This document shows positions 7,709-15,134 of a stretch of DNA of 64,000 bases, one piece after another. Location: NCBI GenBank assembly GCA_023442775.1, contig JAEZXH010000008.1, positions 1-64,000 on the forward strand. Direction: 5' to 3'. The DNA is from Bacillota bacterium. GTDB lineage: Bacteria > Bacillota > Clostridia > Tissierellales > Peptoniphilaceae. A model generated the notes under the pieces. It worked only from the letters and a program-made list of their open reading frames with translations, was not told the origin of the DNA and did not search any database. The stretch's first letter is position 1, and each line of letters begins with the position of its first letter. A program made the translations under genes and the position numbers.

Positions 7709-8464
7709 ATGGCACAAACACCCTTGGCGAACATCGTCGCCGCATCGGAAAAAAAGATTGGTAAGTTGGAACGAAATCCCCTGGGCTATGTCTTAAGCTC
7801 TGGCCTTGCGGGAATCTATGTCGGTCTTGGGATTCTTCTCATCTTGACCGTGGGCAGTTTCTTCCAAGGGGCGCCCTATGCCAAGATGGTCCAGGGTCTC
7901 TCCTTCGGGATTGCCCTCTCCCTCGTCGTCGCCGCCGGGGCGGAGCTCTTTACGGGAAATAATCTCGTCATGAGTTTTGGCGCCCTCGCCGGCCGCGTCT
8001 CCTGGGGCCGTGTGGTGAAGCTGTGGATCGTCTGCTGGATTGGAAACCTCTTGGGGTCCATTCTCCTCGGATTTCTCTTCGCCCAGACCGGTCTTGTGAA
8101 GGATGGCCTTCTCGCCACACTCACCGCCACGGCGACGGCAAAGGCAAGTGCGCCTCTCATGGCCCTCTTCGTCCGCGGGATGCTCTGTAACCTCTTGGTG
8201 TGCCTCGCGATCTGGTGTTCCTTTACCCAGAAGGAAGAGGTGGCGAAGCTCATCATGGTGTTCTGGTGTCTCTATGCCTTTATCACCATGGGCCTTGAGC
8301 ACTCGGTGGCGAACATGACCGTCTTTGCCCTCGCCTATGCGGTGGATGCAGGGGTGAGCGTTTCCGCCATGGGGATGAACCTCTTGGTGGTGAGCCTTGG
8401 TAACCTCCTGGGGGCCGTGGTGCTCTTGGTGTTGCCCTACTGGATTGGGAGAGAACGGGACTAA
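7709..8464 (+). CDS. FNT-family channel, probably the hydrosulfide/sulfite partner of AsrABC
   Basis: A 251-residue formate/nitrite transporter family protein with six membrane segments and the family's conserved GAELFTGNN and GLEHSVANM regions. ATG 7709 follows AAAGGAGG. FNT channels pass small monovalent anions and form pentamers. The asrA start lies about 30 bp downstream, so this is one transcription unit with the anaerobic sulfite reductase. The same arrangement encodes the hydrosulfide channel HSC (FNT3) of Clostridioides difficile. Export of HS- made by AsrABC is therefore the preferred role over formate or nitrite transport; this is inference from context plus family knowledge. Confidence 0.88.
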   Translation: MAQTPLANIVAASEKKIGKLERNPLGYVLSSGLAGIYVGLGILLILTVGSFFQGAPYAKMVQGLSFGIALSLVVAAGAELFTGNNLVMSFGALAGRVSWGRVVKLWIVCWIGNLLGSILLGFLFAQTGLVKDGLLATLTATATAKASAPLMALFVRGMLCNLLVCLAIWCSFTQKEEVAKLIMVFWCLYAFITMGLEHSVANMTVFALAYAVDAGVSVSAMGMNLLVVSLGNLLGAVVLLVLPYWIGRERD

Positions 8465-8494
8465 TCGGTGAGGATCGATGGAAAGGAGTCGATG

Positions 8495-9502
8495 ATGGGA
8501 AGAATCGTATCGCGTGAAGAGATGAACGAAGTCTTTTCCGCACTCAAGGAGGAGTACGTCCTCTTCGGGCCAAAGCGCCTCGAGGGGATGGGAGCCTATG
8601 CGGGGACGGATTGTATCCGCTATGAGGAGCTCGACACAATCGAGGAGTTGGAAGTGAAGGAGAAGAGTGCCTTCACCTTTAAGGAGATCTTGACCCCGGT
8701 CTCCGAGACCCTCTTCTATTTCACGGAAGACGAGGTGTTGGTGCCGAAGGTGCGTCCGAGAAAGCCCCTGGTCTTTCTCCGGGCCTGTGACCTTCACGGC
8801 ATCAAGGTCCTCGACGACATGTATCTTCACAACGGTCCCGAGGACTTTTACTACAAGCGCCTGAGGGAGGGGATGAAGGTGGTCCTCATGGGCTGCTCGA
8901 AGAGTTTTACCAACTGCTTCTGCGTCTCCATGGGGACGAACCGCGCCGAGACCTACGACATGAGCCTCGACGTGAAGGAAGACGGCATCTACCTCGACTT
9001 CAAGGACGAGGAGTTGGCGCGCCTCTTTGAGGGACGCGGGGTGGAGCGCGAGGTGAGTCCCGAGTACGTGACGGAGAACGAGATCACCGTCACCGTCCCC
9101 GAGGACTTGGACCCTCGTGTGATTTCCGCATCGATGTGGGAGCAATACGACAAGCGGTGCATCGCCTGTGGCCGCTGCAATTTCTCCTGCCCCACCTGCA
9201 CCTGCTATTCCATGCAAGATATCTTCTACCAAGACAATGGTCGCGCCGGAGAGCGCCGTCGCGTCCAGGCCTCCTGCATGGTGGACGGGTTTACCGACGT
9301 GGCCGGCGGCGGGAGCTATCGGAAGAAGCACGGGGAGCGGATGCGCTTCAAGGTGCTCCACAAGGTCTTTGACTACAAGAAGCGCAAGGGCTACCACATG
9401 TGTGTGGGCTGTGGCCGTTGCGACGACGTGTGTCCCGAGTACATCTCCTTCGCCCATGCGGTGAACCTCCTCGGGCCGGCGATGGAAGAGGTGAAGAAAT
9501 GA
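8495..9502 (+). CDS. asrA: Anaerobic sulfite reductase subunit A
   Basis: Iron-sulfur electron-transfer subunit of the dissimilatory-type anaerobic sulfite reductase, which reduces sulfite to sulfide with electrons from NADH. It has 335 residues. The C-terminal half holds two ferredoxin-like clusters: CIACGRCNFSCPTC starting at C222 and CVGCGRCDDVC starting at C303. ATG 8495 has the best distance to AAAGGAG; ATG 8492 is directly adjacent and possible. The stop overlaps the asrB start (ATGA). Order FNT-asrA-asrB-asrC is intact. Confidence 0.94.
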   Translation: MGRIVSREEMNEVFSALKEEYVLFGPKRLEGMGAYAGTDCIRYEELDTIEELEVKEKSAFTFKEILTPVSETLFYFTEDEVLVPKVRPRKPLVFLRACDLHGIKVLDDMYLHNGPEDFYYKRLREGMKVVLMGCSKSFTNCFCVSMGTNRAETYDMSLDVKEDGIYLDFKDEELARLFEGRGVEREVSPEYVTENEITVTVPEDLDPRVISASMWEQYDKRCIACGRCNFSCPTCTCYSMQDIFYQDNGRAGERRRVQASCMVDGFTDVAGGGSYRKKHGERMRFKVLHKVFDYKKRKGYHMCVGCGRCDDVCPEYISFAHAVNLLGPAMEEVKK

Positions 9503-10296
9503 CAAACGCCTACATCCCCCATTCCTCGCGCATTCGCGAGATCATCCCCCACACCGCCATCGAGTACACCTTCCGCATGGAGTACGCCGATGCGGCGAGT
9601 GTAAAGCCGGGGCAGTTCTTTGAGATTAGCCTGCCAAAATTTGGGGAGGCGCCCATCTCCGTCTCTGGAATCGGCGAGGACTTCCTCGATTTCACCATCC
9701 GCAAGGTGGGGAAGGTCACCGACGAAATCTTCACCCACGGCGTGGGCCAGAGTCTTCTCCTCCGCGGGCCCTATGGAAACGGCTTTGACGTCAACGACTA
9801 CAAGGGCCGTGAAATCATCGTCGTCGCCGGAGGGACGGGACTCTCTCCCGTGCGCGGCGTCATTGAGTACTTTGTGAACCACCCGGAAGAGTGCGAGGGC
9901 CTCACCGTCATCGCCGGGTTTAAGAGCCCGACGGACATCCTCTTCTTCGACGACATCGCCCGTTGGAAGAAGAACGCCGAGGTCATCCTCACCGTGGACT
10001 GCGCCGAGGACGACAAGATTTGTCAAATCGGCCTCGTCACCGAGTTCATTCCCCACTTAAAGCTCAAGGACATCGAAAACGCCGTGGGCATCGTCGTCGG
10101 CCCCCCTGCGATGATGCACTTCTCCTCTCTGGGGCTGCTCCAATTGGGCATCCCGGAAGAGCGCATCTGGGTCTCCCAGGAGCGGAAGATGTGTTGCGGC
10201 CTTGGCAAGTGTGGTCACTGCCGCATCAACGACGTCTACGTCTGCCTCGACGGCCCTGTGTTCCCCTACACCGTCGGGAAGAACCTCATCGACTAG
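9499..10296 (+). CDS. asrB: Anaerobic sulfite reductase subunit B
   Basis: NADH-oxidising flavoprotein subunit of AsrABC, 265 residues. It has the ferredoxin-NADP+ reductase/dihydroorotate dehydrogenase electron-transfer fold: a flavin-binding beta barrel (about 8-95), an NAD domain with GGTGLSPVRG (about 112-121), and near the C-terminus a [2Fe-2S] ligand set CCGLGKCGHC starting at C232, with a further Cys at VYVCL. The start overlaps the asrA stop, and asrC follows after 13 bp. Family length and order are normal. Confidence 0.94.
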   Translation: MTNAYIPHSSRIREIIPHTAIEYTFRMEYADAASVKPGQFFEISLPKFGEAPISVSGIGEDFLDFTIRKVGKVTDEIFTHGVGQSLLLRGPYGNGFDVNDYKGREIIVVAGGTGLSPVRGVIEYFVNHPEECEGLTVIAGFKSPTDILFFDDIARWKKNAEVILTVDCAEDDKICQIGLVTEFIPHLKLKDIENAVGIVVGPPAMMHFSSLGLLQLGIPEERIWVSQERKMCCGLGKCGHCRINDVYVCLDGPVFPYTVGKNLID

Positions 10297-10309
10297 AAGG
10301 GAGTGTGTC

Positions 10310-11320
10310 ATGGAAGAGTTCAACACCAAGAGCCGAGACGTCCACACCGGTCGCCTCAAGAAAAACGCCTTTCGGGTCACCAAGGAACGTGGCGTCACCG
10401 CCTCCCGGGTTCGTGTCCCCGGGGGCCACTTGGATGCGAAATATCTCGGCCTCATTCAAAAGATTGCCGAGGAGTACGGCAACGGACAGGTCCACATCAC
10501 CAGCCGTCAGGGCTTTGAGATCTTAGGCATCCCCTTCGAGAAGATGGAGGAGGTCAACGCCGCGCTCCAGGAAATCATCGAGGGGACGGAAATCAACCAG
10601 GAGAAGAAGGGGGAGGGGTACCCCGCCTCTGGAACGCGAAACATCACCGCCTGTGTGGGCCAGCGTATCTGCCCCTACGGCTGCTATGAGACCACGGGGT
10701 TTGCGAAGCGCATTGAGGACTTGGTCTTCCCCCACGACCACCACTTTAAGATTGCTCTCACGGGATGCCCCAACGACTGCGCCAAGGTCCGCATGCACGA
10801 CTTCGGCATCATGGGGATGACGGAGCCCCAGTTCAACCCGGATCGATGCATCTCCTGCGGGGCCTGCGTCAAGGCCTGTAAGCGTCGAAGCGTCGAGGCG
10901 TTAAAGATGGTGAACTACCGCCCGGAGAGAAACCACGAGCGTTGCATCGGCTGCGGCGTCTGCGTCACCGTCTGCCCGAATAACGCCTGGACCCGGTCCA
11001 AGGAAAAGTACTATCGCCTCACCCTCATGGGGCGCACGGGAAAGAAGAACCCGCGCCTTGGGGAGGACTTCATCAAGTGGGCCGACGAAGAGAGCATCAA
11101 GAAGATCATCAAGAACACCTACGCCTATGTCACCGAGTACATCGACCCCACCGCCCCCGGTGGGAAGGAGCACATCGGCTACATCGTCGACCGCACCGGC
11201 TTCGAGGAGTACAAGAAGTGGGCCTTGAAGGGCGTCACCCTCAACCCCCTCGCCGAAGTCTATGATCGCCTCTACTGGAAGGGCGTGGAATACCTCCCCT
11301 TCGGAAAGACGGAGATCTAA
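10310..11320 (+). CDS. asrC: Anaerobic sulfite reductase subunit C (siroheme subunit)
   Basis: Catalytic subunit that reduces sulfite to sulfide. 336 residues. The siroheme-[4Fe-4S] ligands are C115 and C121 (CVGQRIC) and C153 and C157 (CPNDC). Two ferredoxin clusters follow (CISCGAC at about 180 and CIGCGVC at about 210). AAGGGAGTG precedes ATG 10310. A strong terminator lies 4 bp after the stop. No siroheme biosynthesis gene is in the window, so the cofactor must come from genes elsewhere. Confidence 0.95.
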   Translation: MEEFNTKSRDVHTGRLKKNAFRVTKERGVTASRVRVPGGHLDAKYLGLIQKIAEEYGNGQVHITSRQGFEILGIPFEKMEEVNAALQEIIEGTEINQEKKGEGYPASGTRNITACVGQRICPYGCYETTGFAKRIEDLVFPHDHHFKIALTGCPNDCAKVRMHDFGIMGMTEPQFNPDRCISCGACVKACKRRSVEALKMVNYRPERNHERCIGCGVCVTVCPNNAWTRSKEKYYRLTLMGRTGKKNPRLGEDFIKWADEESIKKIIKNTYAYVTEYIDPTAPGGKEHIGYIVDRTGFEEYKKWALKGVTLNPLAEVYDRLYWKGVEYLPFGKTEI

Positions 11321-11433
11321 AAAGGACCCCATGTGGGGTCTTTTTTTATCGTAGGGCGCGGATGAGGAGGGGCGATGAAGATGCCCGCGCTTACGAGGAT
11401 GAGGGCCCCAAGGGGCAGGAAATATTTTTTCAT
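11317..11433 (-). CDS. Candidate 38-residue membrane peptide, convergent with asrC
   Basis: A small minus-strand frame with an excellent ribosome binding site: AAAGGAGG sits 5 nt before its ATG (11431-11433). The product has a short basic start (MKKY), one hydrophobic segment (about 4-22) and a proline-rich, charged end. Its stop overlaps the asrC stop codon on the other strand, and its last codons are the antisense of the asrC terminator. It could be a small membrane protein or a toxin-like peptide. No homologue is recognised and no clear promoter was found. Confidence 0.45.
   Translation of the reverse strand: MKKYFLPLGALILVSAGIFIAPPHPRPTIKKDPTWGPF
11325..11347 (+). terminator. Intrinsic terminator of the FNT-asrABC operon
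   Basis: GACCCC (11325-11330) pairs with GGGGTC (11335-11340), followed by seven T. Confidence 0.9.
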
Positions 11434-11512
11434 GATAACCTCCTTTCTTGTGATGACCGTCGAGGAAACCAAAAGTTGCAACAAAAAACTTTGAGAAAAC
11501 ATAAAAAGTCCC

Positions 11513-11541
11513 TTGACAAGAGAGAAACTCCTCGGTATCAT
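11513..11541 (+). promoter_or_regulatory. Sigma-A promoter of the metNIQ leader
   Basis: TTGACA at 11513-11518 and TATCAT at 11536-11541 are separated by exactly 17 bp, about 20 bp before the T-box stem I region. Confidence 0.85.
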
Positions 11542-11559
11542 GGTCTACAAGTTCAAAGA

Positions 11560-11820
11560 CATTTACAGAAACTGGATGACGAGAAGAGTACTTGTGACGA
11601 TTCGGCACAGAGAGCCCCCATTGTGGTGAAAGGGGGAGCGAAAAAGCGCGAGGAACATGATCTCATGACAGGGCAATGCGATAGGTAGCGTTGCACGGGT
11701 GCTCCCGTTACAGAGATAGGGTATGATGGTACCTGAAGGTGGTCTATTTTAGATAGGCAAAAAAGGTGGTAACGCGGAAGAATTTTCGTCCTTTTCCCTA
11801 CGGGGGAAAGGGCGTTTTTT
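11560..11820 (+). promoter_or_regulatory. T-box leader, methionine-specific (predicted)
   Basis: The region between promoter and metN has the parts of a tRNA-sensing T-box leader in order. AGTA lies near 11586. An AGAGAG...GGTGAAAG apical stem I element spans about 11608-11638. A specifier-loop 3' side reads GGAACATGATC, with ATG at 11657-11659. Linker helices follow, then the T-box core GGTGGTAACGCGG (about 11765-11777), whose TGGT can pair with the ACCA end of uncharged tRNA. A 12-bp terminator (11787-11798 with 11802-11814) and T run ending at 11820 complete it. Uncharged tRNA-Met would favour antitermination and turn on methionine uptake. The specifier assignment is by eye. Confidence 0.85.
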
Positions 11821-11837
11821 GTTGGGAAGGAGAGGCG

Positions 11838-12875
11838 ATGATGATTGAGTTTGACCATGTTGGGGTGGTGTTTCGAGGGAAGGAGACGGTGGAGGCGGTG
11901 AAGGACGTAAGCCTCACCGTCGAGGACGGGGACATCTTCGGCATCGTCGGGTTCTCGGGGGCGGGAAAGTCCACCCTCGTGCGTACCATCAACGGACTGA
12001 CGAAGGCGACGAGTGGACGGGTTCTCGTCGACGGGGAAGACGTCGGGGCCCTCACGGGATCCGCCCTTCGGAAGAAGCGGCAGGACATCGGCATGATCTT
12101 CCAACACTTCAACCTCTTTGAGAGTCGCACGATTTTTGAGAACGTCGCCTATCCCCTGCGCCACAGCAATCTCTCGAGGGAGGAGAAGAAGCGCCGGGTG
12201 GAGGAGCTCCTCGCCCGGGTGGGGATTGAGGAGAAGAGAAACGCCCGGCCCTCGGAACTCTCTGGGGGGCAGAAACAGCGGGTGGCCATTGCAAGGGCCC
12301 TTGCGAGTAACCCGAGTATCCTCCTCTGCGACGAGGCGACGAGTGCCCTCGACCCGCGGACGACCCGGGAAATCTTAAAGCTCTTGCGCGAGCTCAACGA
12401 GGAATTGGGCATCACCATCGTCCTCATCACCCACGAGATGGAGGTGGTGAAGGAAATCTGCAACAAGTGCGCCGTGATGGATGGCGGGGAGGTCATCGAG
12501 TGGGGCGAGGCGTGGAAGATTTTCTCCGATCCCGAGAAGCCTCTGACCCGAAGCTTCATCAACACGACGAGAAACCTCGAGGACGTCTTTGAGGCCATCG
12601 CCTCCGACGAGAGCCTTCGCCAAGACCCGGGAGAGTTGGTTCTTCTCCGATACCTCGGCGCCGCGGCGGGAGAACCTCTCATCGCCGCCCTCTACGAGAG
12701 GTTTTCCGTGACGACGAACATCTTGTGGGGAAACATTGAGCGGGTGGGGAAGGTCCCCATCGGCGAGCTCCTCGTCCGCTTTACCGGGGAGGGGGCCCAC
12801 GTCGCCGAGGCGAAGACCTATCTGGAAGAACAGGGCGTACGCATCGAAGCCGTGGATGGGATTGGAAGGGAGTAG
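11838..12875 (+). CDS. metN: Methionine ABC transporter ATP-binding protein
   Basis: 345-residue ATPase of the MetNIQ importer. It shows Walker A GFSGAGKST (about residue 38), signature LSGGQKQRVAIARAL, Walker B ILLCDEATSALDP and the H-loop. The C-terminal about 75 residues are an NIL domain, which in MetN binds methionine and causes trans-inhibition. ATG 11838 lies 5 nt after AAGGAG; ATG 11841 is an alternative. It is the first gene after the T-box leader and is followed after 3 bp by metI. Confidence 0.95.
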   Translation: MMIEFDHVGVVFRGKETVEAVKDVSLTVEDGDIFGIVGFSGAGKSTLVRTINGLTKATSGRVLVDGEDVGALTGSALRKKRQDIGMIFQHFNLFESRTIFENVAYPLRHSNLSREEKKRRVEELLARVGIEEKRNARPSELSGGQKQRVAIARALASNPSILLCDEATSALDPRTTREILKLLRELNEELGITIVLITHEMEVVKEICNKCAVMDGGEVIEWGEAWKIFSDPEKPLTRSFINTTRNLEDVFEAIASDESLRQDPGELVLLRYLGAAAGEPLIAALYERFSVTTNILWGNIERVGKVPIGELLVRFTGEGAHVAEAKTYLEEQGVRIEAVDGIGRE

Positions 12876-12878
12876 ACT

Positions 12879-13544
12879 ATGGAATTTTTTCAAAACGCCT
12901 GGGAGATTCGCGACGAATTTTTCCCCGCCACCTTGGAGACCTTGTACATGACGGTGATTTCTGCGGTGGTGGGGGGATTCATCGGCTTGGTCCTTGGGGT
13001 GATTCTCACCTTGACGGACCGGGGCGGCCTCTTAGAGAATCGGCCGGTCCACGTGGTCCTCGACAAGGTGGTGAACCTCCTTCGGGCCATTCCCTTCATC
13101 GTCCTTCTCGCCATGATTGCCCCCTTTACCCGACTCATCGTTGGAACGACCATTGGAGAAAAGGCGGCGCTGGTGCCCCTGACCTTTGGGATGTTCCCCT
13201 TCTTCGCCCGGCAGGTGCAAAACGCCCTCGCCAGCGTGGACGATGGGGTGGTGGAAGCCTCCCTTGCCATGGGGGACACGCCTTGGGAGGTGGTGACCCA
13301 AGTCTATTTGAGAGAGGGACTGCCCCACTTGGTTCGCGCCACGGCACTGTCTCTTATCAGCCTCGTGGGCCTCACGGCGATGGCCGGAGCCATCGGGGCC
13401 GGGGGACTTGGAAAACTCGCCATTGCCCAGGGGTATAACCGATTCCAAACCGACGTGACCCTCGTGGCCACGGTGATCATCTTACTCATCGTCTTTTGCA
13501 TTCAGGCCATTGCCGACGGCATCAATCGCCGGCTCCGCGCCTAG
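12879..13544 (+). CDS. metI: Methionine ABC transporter permease
   Basis: 221-residue permease with five membrane segments and the binding-protein-dependent permease signature (EASLAMGDTPWEVV... followed by an AGAIGAGGLG loop) that contacts MetN. Length and topology are those of MetI. It begins 3 bp after metN. The substrate-binding lipoprotein gene follows after 40 bp. Confidence 0.95.
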   Translation: MEFFQNAWEIRDEFFPATLETLYMTVISAVVGGFIGLVLGVILTLTDRGGLLENRPVHVVLDKVVNLLRAIPFIVLLAMIAPFTRLIVGTTIGEKAALVPLTFGMFPFFARQVQNALASVDDGVVEASLAMGDTPWEVVTQVYLREGLPHLVRATALSLISLVGLTAMAGAIGAGGLGKLAIAQGYNRFQTDVTLVATVIILLIVFCIQAIADGINRRLRA

Positions 13545-13584
13545 GTTCTCATAGAAAGTCATCATCGAACAGAAAGGAATCATC

Positions 13585-14412
13585 ATGAAACACGTGAAGA
13601 AACTCATCGCACTCTGTTCCCTCGGCCTCGTCCTCACCGCTTGCGGCGGAGGGGGAAACACGGCAAAGACCGCCCCTGACGAGGGAGAAAAGACGGTACG
13701 CTTAGGCGTCGTCGGGGAAGACAACCGGGTCTGGGACGCCACGGCGAAGAAGCTCAAGGAGAAGGGGATTGACCTCGAGATCGTCACCTTCACCGACTAC
13801 AATCAGCCAAACGACGCCCTCGCCGCGGGGGACTTGGACCTCAACGCCTTCCAACACCGCATCTTCTTGCAAAACTACAACGAGGACAAGGGCACCCACC
13901 TCGTCCCCATCGCCAACACCCAGCTCGCTCCCCTTGGCATCTTCTCCCAGAAGGTGAAGGACGTGAAGGATCTTCCCGACGGGTCGAAGATTGCCATTCC
14001 CGACGACGTGACCAACAAGGCCCGTGCGCTGCGCCTCTTGGAGAGTGCGGGACTCATCACCCTCGAGGCGAAGGACGACATCAAGATCTCTGAAAAGGAC
14101 GTGAAGGACAATCCAAAGCACTTGGACATCGTCGCCATGGACGCCTCCCAAACTGCCCGCTCCCTCCCCGACGTGGGGGCCTCGGTCATCAACGGGGGCA
14201 TGGCCATCGATGCGGGACTTCATCCGAAAAACGATGCGATCTATCGGGAGACCCTCGACGAGCACTCCGAGCCCTACTTCAACATCATCGTCGCCAGGGA
14301 AGAGGACAAGGACAATCCCCTCTATCAAGAGGTGGTGAAGGCCTATCACACCGACGAGAACAAGAAACTTTTGGAAGACATCTACCAAGGCTCCTACATC
14401 CCCCTCTGGTAA
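13585..14412 (+). CDS. metQ: Methionine-binding lipoprotein
   Basis: 275-residue NlpA/MetQ-family solute-binding protein. The signal peptide ends in the lipobox LTAC, so the mature protein starts with a lipid-modified Cys (about residue 19) followed by GGGGN. The core shows the family's DYNQPNDALAAGDLDLNAFQH pattern and a C-terminal SYIPLW end. AGAAAGGAATC precedes the ATG. Last gene of the T-box-controlled operon; a bidirectional terminator follows. Confidence 0.95.
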   Translation: MKHVKKLIALCSLGLVLTACGGGGNTAKTAPDEGEKTVRLGVVGEDNRVWDATAKKLKEKGIDLEIVTFTDYNQPNDALAAGDLDLNAFQHRIFLQNYNEDKGTHLVPIANTQLAPLGIFSQKVKDVKDLPDGSKIAIPDDVTNKARALRLLESAGLITLEAKDDIKISEKDVKDNPKHLDIVAMDASQTARSLPDVGASVINGGMAIDAGLHPKNDAIYRETLDEHSEPYFNIIVAREEDKDNPLYQEVVKAYHTDENKKLLEDIYQGSYIPLW

Positions 14413-14435
14413 CTCCATCTTACGTCTCTCACGAA

Positions 14436-14466
14436 AAAAGCCGCCGGCATCAGTCCGACGGCTTTT
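14436..14466. terminator. Bidirectional terminator between metQ and the polymerase cassette
   Basis: AAAAAGCCGCCGG and CCGACGGCTTTTT pair with one mismatch around a short loop, with A and T runs on both sides, so it can end transcription from both converging operons. Confidence 0.82.
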
Positions 14467-14475
14467 TGTATGGGC

Positions 14476-14634
14476 TTATTCTTTCGAGTCGATGTCAAAG
14501 GGAAAGTGCCCCTCTCGGACCACGTATTCGACGAAGCGCAGAAGAGCCTCTTCAGGGGCGAGGCCCTCTTCGGCTCAGACCTCTTCAAAGGCCTGGGCCA
14601 GGGAGGATTCGAAGGTGACGGTGATGGTGCTCAT
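14476..14634 (-). pseudogene. RelB/DinJ-like antitoxin ORF interrupted by an in-frame TGA
   Basis: Read from ATG 14632-14634, preceded by AAAGGAG, the frame runs MSTITVTFESSLAQAFEEV, then TGA (14575-14577). It continues in the same frame for 32 residues (AEEGLAPEEALLRF ... REGHFPFDIDSKE) to TAA at 14476-14478. The order, an N-terminal beta strand, a helix, an EEGL turn, and a VREG-FPFD ending, is that of RelB/DinJ ribbon-helix-helix antitoxins. The stop falls where relatives have an ordinary residue, so a nonsense mutation is the simplest reading. A TGA-proximal hairpin (GAAGA-GCCTC / GAGGC-TCTTC) is present, so selenocysteine insertion is a remote alternative. No toxin gene lies next to it. 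It is the last gene of the XRE-ImmA-polymerase-YolD cassette. Confidence 0.6.
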
Positions 14635-14663
14635 AAGATCTCCTTTCGGGGTTGGAAATATTT

Positions 14664-15095
14664 TTATAGGAAGAACGTGAGGGCATCGAAGAGTTCTCCC
14701 TCCATGGAAAAGATATTGGTAAAGAAAATCTTCGTCCCATCGGCAAAGCGAAGCCACCCCATGGCTTCACTCACGGCGACGACGGCGCCGGTCTTTTCTT
14801 CGTAGCGTCCCCCGGATTTTTTCTCGTCGGGGAGGAAGTGGGTGATGGAGAGGATGGGGCGCTCCTTGAGGTGCTCCATGAGGATCTTGTGTTTGGTGTT
14901 TAAGAGATGCTCTTCCTCGGAGGTGAGGACGCGCTTTTCTTCGGTGAGGCGACGGGCTTCGGCGATGGCGTCCTCGTAGCCGGTGAGGGCGGCGAAGGGG
15001 GAGAACTGGGCGGCGCGGCTCTTCATGGGAAGGGGCTCTCGATTCTTCGGGGTGTACCGCGGGTGGTCCAGGATGTCGTCATAGGGGCCGGTCAT
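14664..15095 (-). CDS. YolD-like protein
   Basis: 143-residue protein of the YolD type, known as a frequent companion of Y-family polymerases in Firmicutes and their phages. Recognised by the start MTGPYDDILDHPRYT, the block RAAQFSPFAALTGYEDAI, a charged helix (about 45-75) and a C-terminal small beta domain (ADGTKIFFTNIFSMEG). It lies 39 bp after the polymerase in the same direction. Its biochemical role is not established; a polymerase accessory or regulatory role is the usual suggestion. Confidence 0.8.
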   Translation of the reverse strand: MTGPYDDILDHPRYTPKNREPLPMKSRAAQFSPFAALTGYEDAIAEARRLTEEKRVLTSEEEHLLNTKHKILMEHLKERPILSITHFLPDEKKSGGRYEEKTGAVVAVSEAMGWLRFADGTKIFFTNIFSMEGELFDALTFFL

Positions 15096-15134
15096 AGGGT
15101 CTCCTTTCTTGGATTCTAGGCTCTAGTTTAGGCT

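Noticed and set aside
14575..14634. Selenocysteine codon with SECIS element in the RelB-like ORF
   Set aside because: A hairpin follows the TGA, but antitoxins have no known selenocysteine position and no selenium genes are in the window; kept only as a remote alternative to a nonsense mutation.
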